A stretch of DNA of 64,000 nt from Glandiceps talaboti (lineage: Eukaryota; Hemichordata; Enteropneusta; Spengelidae): assembly GCF_964340395.1 (NCBI RefSeq), contig NC_135566.1:20851584-20915583 (forward strand). Direction: 5' to 3'. This document shows, in pieces, positions 55,553 to 64,000 of this stretch. Under the pieces are notes generated by a model that worked only from the letters and a program-made list of their open reading frames with translations, made no database searches and was not told where the DNA came from. A program made the translations under genes and the position numbers. Within the stretch, counting starts at the first letter, position 1; every line of letters starts with the position of its first letter.

Positions 55553-56396
55553 TAGCACATCTAAACTTCTTACATTCAGTAGTGCTACAGGCATGGAGAA
55601 GTGACTGTCTGTCTGTCTGTCTGATGATATTTGGTGGGTATATTACCTTGAAAAACAGATGTCTAGCTTGAAAATTGTTCAAATCAAAATGATCTTATTG
55701 CCAGTGTGTGATTTGGGTAGGAAAATGTGATTTTTGGTCAAAAAACTTAAACTCCAAAACAAATGGGCAGATCAGTCTAAAATTTGTTTGGAACATTCTG
55801 GAAGGTGTTTACTTTAAGAAGTGTTCATGACGTGATGAATCCATCAGTGATATGCAAATTTGGTCTAAACATGTTAATGTTGGTCAACAATTTTTGTGAA
55901 AACTACATGGTGAATTGGGCTGAAACTTGGTTGGGATATTTCTGGAGGTGCTATTCTGCAGTTATTGTGCAAAACATTTTGACACAACTGGCCCTAGCAA
56001 CCATGGCCCTACCTGTGAAATGATGATACAGATTCTAAGTATAACAACAGGGACAGGTAGGCAAGTGAATAAAGAGTCACAAAATATATGTAAATCTGCC
56101 TAGCAACAAGACCATGCCCATAGCAACAGCCAAACAATGGTTTATGTTGCAAAGATGAAAACTGGGAAGGGTTGGCAAGTGAATAGAGATTTCCAAAATG
56201 TATGCAAATATACCTAGCAACAAGACCACATCCATAGCAACAGTCAAATGAGGGTGTATATTTCAAAGATAACAAACAGGCATGGGTAGGCACTTGATAA
56301 AGATTCCAAAAATGTAAGCAAATATGCTTAGCAACAAGACCACACCCATAGTAGCAGCCAAATACAGTTGGGCTACAACACCATTGGTGCTATTTT
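55553..56396 (+). mobile_element. Helentron-like element (copy 6), both ends present
   Basis: It starts TAGCACATCTAAAC with GTGCTACAGGCATGG closing the 5' hairpin, then a short (GTCT)4, two core repeats, four 3' units with TAGCAACAAGACCA.., and ends with the inverted motif CAGTTGGGCTA (56366-56376) and hairpin region ACACCATTGGTGCTATTTTT. At 844 bp it shows the complete family order: 5' subterminal repeat, microsatellite, core repeats, 3' units, 3' subterminal repeat, 3' hairpin. No Rep/helicase frame, so non-autonomous. Confidence 0.83.
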
Positions 56397-56479
56397 TAAA
56401 ACTTAGGTTTACTGACCTGGTGATGATTTGTTGTCAGGATGAATTTAGTCAGATTGAAAATTAGATTATAAACATTTTT

Positions 56480-56597
56480 TAGCACAACTTGACTGGGATT
56501 CAGTAGTGTTATAGGCATGGTATCAACTGTCTATCCATCCATCCATCTGTCTGTCTATTTCTTCCTCTCTGCCTATCTGTGTGCCTGTCTGTGTGCC

Positions 56598-56654
<57 letters not shown>

Positions 56655-56768
56655 GTATGTAAACAACTTGAAGTGAAAACTGCTGGACCAGTTGCCTTGG
56701 TTGGGGACATTACTTTGGGTGTCTAGTTGGTAAGCAAGTGTATAAACATTCAAAAATGTATGCAGATA
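56480..56768 (+). mobile_element. Helentron-like element (copy 7), internally deleted
   Basis: 5' motif TAGCACAACTTGACTGG with hairpin partner, (GTCT)n to about 56646, one core fragment ending GTCTAGTTGG, then a jump to 3' unit sequence (AACATTCAAAAATGTATGCA). The 3' end is missing. Confidence 0.72.
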
Positions 56769-57489
56769 TGATTTGTATAAATTGTATAAAATTCCTGGAT
56801 TATTGCACATCATGGTATGAGTTAGACTTTGTTAGTTCTTTTTTATTGCTTTGAACTACATGTAGGTAGTCCTATGTTATATATTGTTATGTTCCTGTCA
56901 TAGGTGAGCACACAGACCTGAAACAGGTCTGATGGTATAAAGTCCACATAAATTATGTGTGTGTGATTCAGGCACTGAATGGTACTGTATGTAATTTATG
57001 TACACCACAATAAAGAAGAAGTGGTATATATTGTACATGAGACTTCTTTAATCTGCCTTGACTTTGATTTGAATGCATATTATTAACCCCAATGGGCACT
57101 GCCCAGAGTGGGCTATAGGAATGGCCCAATTGTCTGCCTGTCTGTTAGTCCATCCATACAAGCAAGTCCTGACTGCATGGAGTCCTAACATTTTCAAAAT
57201 TTGATAAACTTCACTGAGATAAATTCAGTTACCATGAAGTCCCCTTTCAATCCATTGTCAAAGTTATTTACAGAAGTTAAAGTTTATAAAAGTCTGGCAT
57301 AAAGTGATTCCTATTTATAGCTCAGTACAATCAAGTGACTCATCACAACAGTTTCACCATATTGTACACATTGTGAAGCATATGGAGTAAATTGAAATAG
57401 TCAGAAATGTCTCCCTTGGGATATAATAGATATGTCAATTTTATATCTCATCTTTATATTGTTTTTATCCCCAATAAAATGGAGGGTGA
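56769..57489. other. spacer with a GC-headed repeat fragment
   Basis: Mostly unique. At 57088-57165 a head GGGCACTGCCCAGAGTGGGC with GTCTGCCTGTCTG resembles the heads of families A and B, but the sequence after it differs from both. Confidence 0.45.
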
Positions 57490-58396
57490 TATTGGGATTT
57501 TTATAAATTTATAAATTAAGGCTTTCAGGTTAATACACATTTTATAAAACTTACAATCTATAAATTCAGGCTAACAGGTTAATACACATTTTATGAAACT
57601 TACAATCTATAAATTCAGGCTAACAGGTTAATACACATTTTATAAAACTTACAATCTATAAATTCAGGCTAACAGGTTAATACACATTTTATGAAAGTTA
57701 CAATCTATAAATTCAGGCTTACAGGTTAATACACATTTTATGAAACTTACAATCTATAAATTCAGGCATACAGGTTAATACACATTTTATAAAACTTACA
57801 ATCTATAAATTCAGGCTTACAGGTTAATACACATTTTCTAAAACTTACAATCTATGAATTCAGGCTAACAGGTTAATACACATTTATGAAACTTACAATC
57901 TATAAATTCAGGCTAACAGGTTAATACACATTTTATGAAACTTACAATCTATAAATTAAGGCTTTCAGGTTAATACACATTTTATAAAACTTACAATCTA
58001 TAAATTCAGGCTTACAGGTTAATACACATTTTATAAAACTTACAATCTATAAATTCAGGCTTACAGGTTAATACACATTTTATGAAACTTACAATCTATA
58101 AATTCAGGCTTACAGGTTAATACACATTTTATAAAACTTACAATCTATAAATTAAGGCTTTCAGGTTAATACACATTTTATAAAACTTACAATCTATAAA
58201 TTCAGGCTTACAGGTTAATACACATTTTATAAAACTTACAATCTATAAATTCAGGCTTACAGGTTAATACACATTTTATGAAACTTACAATCTATAAATT
58301 CAGGCTTACAGGTTAATACACATTTTATGAATGTTACAATCTATAAATTCAGGCTTACAGGTTAATACACATTTTATAAAACTTACAATCTATAAA
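57490..58396. repeat. 49-bp satellite array (about 18 copies)
   Basis: Units contain CTATAAATTCAGGCTTACAG, GTTAATACACATTTTATAAA and ACTTACAAT. Variants (CAGGCTAACAGG, AAGGCTTTCAGG) recur about every nine units, e.g. AAGGCTTTCAGG near 57518, 57957 and 58153, indicating block duplication. Confidence 0.95.
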
Positions 58397-58756
58397 CACA
58401 TTATACGGGTAATCGTTCTTTTTTGTAGTCTGAAAAAACATAACATCAGAAAAAATGCAATGAATTATTTTAGAGGTTTACTGTTCTGTAATTTAATTTA
58501 CAATGTTGACAGTTACTGTATTTATACATTTGTATCTGTGAAGGTATGTCTCAAAGAGAAAAGTTTTTTAATCTCATAATAACTGATCTATACAGTGACC
58601 ACTATTTTGTATGTAATATTTTATGGTATACATGTATGGCTAAAACTAAAGAAGTAATGGAGTGTGCAATTTTTCCCCTGCAAAAAAACAAACAATTTGA
58701 CATGGGTTGTATTAGCTGCAATAATTGTAGCTTTGTTTTTATTCGCAATGCTTTTT
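58397..58756. other. unique AT-rich spacer
   Basis: No exon recognised; overlapping 75- and 82-codon plus-strand frames lack family features. Confidence 0.45.
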
Positions 58757-58998
58757 TAGCACCAATGAACTGAATGTTCAGTAGTGCTATAGGCATGGCA
58801 AAGTGTCTGTCTGTCTGTCTGTGTGTGTGAATGTGTGTAAACAACTTAAAGTCAAAAACTGCTGGACCGATTTCTTTGATATTTGGTGGTCATATTACTT
58901 TTGGTGTCTAGTTGGGAAATTGTTCAAATGAAAGTGATTGCATCAGCGATGTGGGATTTGGGTCAAAAAATGTGATTTTCCTTCAAAATCTTCTTTGT
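58757..58998 (+). mobile_element. Helentron-like element (copy 8), 5' end only
   Basis: TAGCACCAATGAACTGAATG with hairpin partner TTCAGTAGTGCTATAGG, (GTCT)n(GT)n, one core repeat, truncated within the second ('tgtgattttccttcaaaatc'). Confidence 0.75.
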
Positions 58999-59180
58999 TC
59001 TCAGTGAACACCATGAGGGGATGTGTTAGGTAACGTTATATAATCACTGGGCAAAGTTCATATGCACATTCTAAATCCAGTTATTACAATAGGTTATGTA
59101 AATAAGACTGGTAAATATGCCCTTTCTTTCTTGGTGGAAATTTTACTAAGTTTGAAATGAAAATGATTGCAGCACGAGGG
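58999..59180. other. short unique spacer
   Basis: No element recognised between copies 8 and 9. Confidence 0.4.
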
Positions 59181-59211
59181 TGATCATTGGATCGCCCGGC
59201 GTCTGTCTGTC

Positions 59212-59257
<46 letters not shown>

Positions 59258-60617
59258 CAACTTAAAGTCAAAAACTGCTGAACCGATTGCCATGATACTT
59301 GGTGGGTCCATTACCTTGGGTGTCTAGTCGGGAAATTGTTCAAATCAAAATGATCGCATCACAGGTGTGTGATTTGGGTCAAAAAATGTGATTTTTGGTC
59401 AAAAAACTTAAACTCAGAAACTACTGGGCAGATTGGTGCAAAATTTGGTGGGAAGATTCTTTAGGGGGTGTAAAGTAAGATTTGTTCATGACATGATGAT
59501 TCCATCAGTGATATGCAAATTAGGGCTAAAAATGTGTCTTTTTGGTTAAAAATCTATAATTCCAAAACTACTGAGCAGATTGGGCTGAAATTTGATGGGG
59601 ATGCATCTAGGGATGTATGGACGAAGATATATTAAGCATACAATGATTCCATGAGTGATATGCAAATTAGGTGTAAGAATGTTCATTTTTGGTCAAAAAC
59701 TTATATCTCAAAAAGTACTTGGTCAATGAGCCTGAAACTTGGCCCTAGCGACCATGACCACGCCCTTTAGCAACAACCAAATGGCAGTATATTTTGGTCA
59801 AATAACAACATCATCTGGTAGGCAAGTGAGTAAACATTCAAAAAATGTGTGCAAATACCCTAGCAACCATGACCACGCCCATAGCAACAGCCAAACAGTG
59901 GTGTATTTCACAAAGATAACAACAGGGTTTAATAGACAATTGAATAAACATTCAAAAAATGTATGTAAATTTGCATAGCAACAAGACCACACCCATAGCA
60001 ACAGCCAAATAATCACGTATTTTGCAAAGATAACAACAGGAATAGAAAGACAAATTAATAAAAATTCAAAAAATGTATACAAATACCCTAGTAACCATGA
60101 CCACGCCCATGGCAACAGCCAAACGGTAGTGTATTTCACAAAGATAACAATGGGGTTTAATAGACAAATGAATAAACATTCAAAAAATGTATGCAAATAC
60201 CCTAGTAACCATGACCACGCCCATAGCAACAGCCAAACGGTGGTGTATTTCACAAAGATAACAATGGGGTTTAATAGACAATTGAATAAACATTCAAAAA
60301 ATGTATTTAAATTTGCCTAGCAACAAGACCATGCCCATAGCAACAGCCAAATGATCACGTGTATTGCAAAGACAATATCAGGAATTCATACACAAGTGAA
60401 CAAAAACATACATAAATGTATGCAAATATATCTAACAACATGACCACGCCCATAGCAACAGCCAAATGATAGCATTTATCATAAAGATAGCAACATGGTT
60501 GGATAGGCAACTGGATAGTTATTCAGCAAATGAACACCTATTGTTAGCATGGACTAGCATATGGATAAACATTTAAAACTGTACAGTTGTGCTACAACGC
60601 CATTGGCGGTATTTTTT
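59181..60617 (+). mobile_element. Helentron-like element (copy 9), nearly full length
   Basis: The head lacks the 5' hairpin (starts GGATCGCCCGGCGTCTGTC), then (GT)n to 59254, four core repeats, about eight 3' units, the tail, CAGTTGTGCTA (60584-60594) and a perfect 3' hairpin CGCCATTGGCG (60599-60609) followed by TATTTTTT. Copy 10 begins two to three bases later, making a head-to-tail pair. Confidence 0.85.
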
Positions 60618-60618
60618 A

Positions 60619-62038
60619 TTAGCACAGCTGAACTGATAAGGTTCAACAGTGCTATAGGCATGACAAAGTGTCTGTCTGTCTGTCTGGCTATGAGGATGTG
60701 GATGTGTATGTATGTATGTGTGTGTGTGTGTGTGTCAACAACTTTTAGTCAAAAACTACTGGACCGATTGCTTTGATATTTGGTGGTCATGTTACTTCTG
60801 ATGTCTAGTTGGGAAATTGTTCAAATGAAACTGTTTGCATCAAAGATGGTGGTTTTGGGTCAAAAAATGTGATTTTGGGTCAAAAAACCTAAACTCCAAA
60901 ACTACTGGGCACATTGGCATGAAATTTGTTTGGAACATTCTTAGTGATAAGTAAATTAAGATTTGTTCATGACATGATGGGTCCCTGAGTAATATGCAAA
61001 TTAGGGCTAAAATGTGTCTTTTTGGTCAAAAACCTATAATTCCAAAATTACTCAGCAGATCCGGCTAAAATTTAACAGGGATGCATCTGTGGTTGTATAG
61101 ATGAAGAAATATTCAGCATATAATGGTCTAACCAGTAATATGCAAATTAGGTTTAAAAATGTGAACTTTGGTCAAAAACTTATATCAACAAGTACTTGGT
61201 CAATGAGACTGAAACTTGGTGAGATTTTTCTAGAAGTGTTATTCTGCAGAGCTTCTTAAAATATTTTGACACAATTAGCCCTGGCAACCATGACCACACA
61301 CTTAGCAACAACCAAATGGCAGTATATTTTGGTCAAATAACATCATCTGGTACAGTGGTAGGCAAGTGAAAAAACATTCAAAAAATGTATGCAAATATCC
61401 CTAGGAACTATGACCATGCCCATAGCAACAGCCAAACAGTGGTGTATTTCACAAAGATAACGGATTAATAGACAATTGAATTTATAAACATTCAAACAAT
61501 TAATATGCAAGTTTGCCTAGCAACAAGACCACACCATAGCAACAGCCAAATAATCAAATATTGCAAAGATAACAGGAATTGAAAAATGAAAGACAAATAT
61601 TCAAAAAAATGTATGCAAATATGCCTGGCAACAAAACCACACCCATAGCAACAGCCAAATAATCACATATATTGTGAAGATAACAAGGATTAATAGACAT
61701 ATGAATAAATATTTTAAAAATGTATGCAAATATGCCTAGCAACAAGACCATGCCTATAGCAACAGCCAAATGATAATGTTTTTTGCAAAGATAATATCAG
61801 GAATTCATAGACAAGTGAACAAAAACATTCAAGAATGTATGCAAATATATCTAGCAACATGACTGCTCCCATAGCAATAGCCAAATGATCGCTGATATTG
61901 CAAAGATAGCAACATGGTTGAATAGGCAACTGGATAGTCATTCAGTAAACGTACACCTATTGTTAGCATGGACTAACATATGGATAAACATTCTTAAAAA
62001 CTGTACAGTTGTGCTACAATCCCATTGGCGGTATTTTT
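60619..62038 (+). mobile_element. Helentron-like element (copy 10), full length
   Basis: 5' TAGCACAGCTGAACTG with hairpin partner GGTTCAACAGTGCTATAGG, (GTCT)n and (TG)n to 60735, four core repeats, about seven 3' units, tail, CAGTTGTGCTA, then CCCATTGGCGGTATTTTT (61 mismatch weakens the hairpin by one pair). About 1.42 kb, with no coding frame. It is the best complete reference copy in the window. Confidence 0.86.
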
Positions 62039-63114
<1,076 letters not shown>

Positions 63115-63189
63115 TGAGTTGTCTGATGATCGCGCCATGCCTTAAACTCCGAGTTACAACCAAGAAAGAGTTCCAGTACTACCAAAACT
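63115..63189 (+). mobile_element. hammerhead-bearing retroelement terminus, copy 4, truncated
   Basis: Mirror image of copy 3: 75-bp arm (63115-63189) matching 63040-63114 in reverse with about four mismatches, then a short (TA)n at 63189-63207 in place of the rest of the element. Contains the broken hammerhead at 63118-63160. Confidence 0.65.
63118..63160 (+). pseudogene. broken hammerhead ribozyme motif
   Basis: Stem I GTTGT (63118-63122)/ACAAC (63156-63160), core CTGATGA (63123-63129) and stem III ACT-CCG-AGT are intact, but the expected GTGAAA is CTTAAA (63141-63146), so the invariant G before AAA is a T and stem II has lost a pair. Expected to be inactive. Confidence 0.65.
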
Positions 63190-63207
63190 ATATATATATA
63201 TATATAT
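63189..63207. repeat. short (TA)n
   Basis: Nineteen bases of alternating TA at the truncated end of copy 4. Confidence 0.9.
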
Positions 63208-63209
63208 TG

Positions 63210-63401
63210 AACACATATTGCCTGACCGTGAGGGCTATAGCACCCGTTTATTACACCTGAGGGACTGTGAGTTACCTGAATCACATGCTATTTCCCAAGG
63301 CCGAAGGCCGAGGGAAATAGTATGCGATTCTGGTAACTCACAGTCACGAGGGGGTAATGAACGAGTGCTATAGCCCGAATATAGGCCAGGCAATATGTGT
63401 T
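63210..63401. mobile_element. ~190-bp foldback (MITE-like) element
   Basis: Ends AACACATATTGCCTG and CAGGCAATATGTGTT are perfect inverted repeats. Further inward GGCTATAGCAC, GACTGTGAGTTACC and ATGCTATTTCCC pair with GTGCTATAGCC, GGTAACTCACAGTC and GGGAAATAGTATG, leaving a small GC-rich loop AAGGCCGAAGGCCGAG. Mismatched patches separate the paired blocks. Clearly more CpG-rich than its surroundings. No target duplication could be settled by eye. Confidence 0.75.
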
Positions 63402-63605
63402 TTATAATATACCTCATGCTGTGAACTTGCGGTGGCAGACGACATCGTCAGAAGCCGCCATTTTTACCTGCTGTGAACTCGTGGTGGTCACGTGACCATG
63501 TAAAAGTTGATGGAACTATTTCCCTAGGGAAATAGTCATTCTATTTTCCTATCATGTGACTGATTCTAGCAAATCATGGCACAGCATTATCACTAGGTTT
63601 ATTAT
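63402..63605. other. spacer with a 20-bp palindrome
   Basis: CTATTTCCCTAGGGAAATAG at 63516-63535 is a perfect palindrome and re-uses the TATTTCCC word of the neighbouring foldback, so this may be part of a larger related element. TGCTGTGAACTYG occurs twice (63418, 63470). Confidence 0.55.
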
Positions 63606-64000
63606 AAATAATATAATATAATATAATATAATGTAATATAATGTAATGTAATATAATATAATGTAATATAATATAATGTAATGTAATATAATATAATATA
63701 ATATAATGTAATGTAATATAATGTAATATAATGTAATGTAATGACCACTGTAATGTAATATATAATATACTGACTATTGTAATGTACATGTAATATGATA
63801 TAATGACCATTGTAATGTAATATAATATAATATAATATAATGACCATTGTAATATAATATAATATAATGACCATTGTAATATAATATAATATAATGACCA
63901 TTGTAATATAATATAATATAATGATCATTGTAATATAATGTAATGTAATGTAATGACTATTGTAATGTAATATGATATAATGACCATTGTAATATAATAT
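63606..64000. repeat. TAATA/TAATG-rich degenerate satellite, cut by window end
   Basis: Pentanucleotide-like TAATA and TAATG words with an interspersed ATGACCATTG motif that gives a ~30-bp period from about 63790 on. Open leucine/tyrosine frames are artefacts. The array continues past the window. Confidence 0.9.

Noticed and set aside
56920-56965. Possible hammerhead around CTGAAACAGGTCTGATGG
   Set aside because: It lacks CTGANGA and a stem II; the TGAAACAGG and CTGATGG words are in the wrong order and spacing.

Overview
The window looks like intergenic and intronic DNA from an AT-rich metazoan genome, most plausibly a marine invertebrate (mollusc, brachiopod, hemichordate or cephalochordate; the sequence does not settle which). 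The reasons are: no prokaryotic gene density, abundant long microsatellites, minisatellite arrays with monomers of 22-75 bp, Helentron-type interspersed elements with a GTCT/GT microsatellite, hammerhead-ribozyme sequences of the Penelope-like/retrozyme kind, and frequent TACATGTA. Only one protein-coding exon is well supported: a 96-bp internal exon (53134-53229, + strand) encoding the first half of a PHD finger of the Polycomb-like (PHF1/MTF2/PHF19) family. Other open frames are mostly by-products of tandem repeats whose monomer is a multiple of 3, or of microsatellites.

Layout. 1-1.6 kb: 29-bp satellite. 3.9-5.1 kb: first Helentron-like copy. 5.6-8.8 kb: 54-bp and 38-bp satellites. 9.1-15.1 kb: several small minisatellites, ending in a 30-copy 22-bp array that grew out of a longer unit. 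16-16.7 kb: a second dispersed family (B) rich in nuclear-receptor half-sites. 17.6-21.5 kb: a large foldback made of decayed ~145-bp repeats (family C) in opposite orientations, enclosing two hammerhead-bearing retroelement remnants and long (TA)n tracts. 21.5-24.4 kb: 48-bp satellite, about 60 copies. 26.6-28.1 kb: 36-bp satellite. 28.2-29.4 kb: Helentron tails. 30.4-32.5 kb: a 2.1-kb non-autonomous DNA transposon with terminal inverted repeats and a TTA target duplication. 34.5-37.2 kb: 38-bp satellite, about 70 copies. 37.7-39.1 kb: a Helentron-like copy inserted in a satellite. 40.4-44.6 kb: mostly unique DNA with another family-B copy and, at 44.65 kb, a tRNA-like sequence. 45.1-50.4 kb: 52-bp satellite with a 1,218-bp tandem higher-order duplication. 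51.6-62 kb: the Polycomb-like exon, small foldback elements and a cluster of Helentron-like copies including one head-to-tail tandem pair. 62.8-64 kb: a (TA)n tract, a head-to-head hammerhead pair, a 190-bp foldback element and a TAATA/TAATG-rich tract running off the window.

Tandem arrays make up roughly a third of the window (about 22 kb by adding the intervals), from about 20 unrelated monomers. The most interesting material is the set of four hammerhead ribozyme motifs (three with intact cores by eye, one broken) sitting next to (TA)n tracts, and the Helentron-like family with subterminal inverted repeats, microsatellite, core repeats and 3' hairpin. All assignments come from reading the sequence by eye; no searches or folding programs were run.
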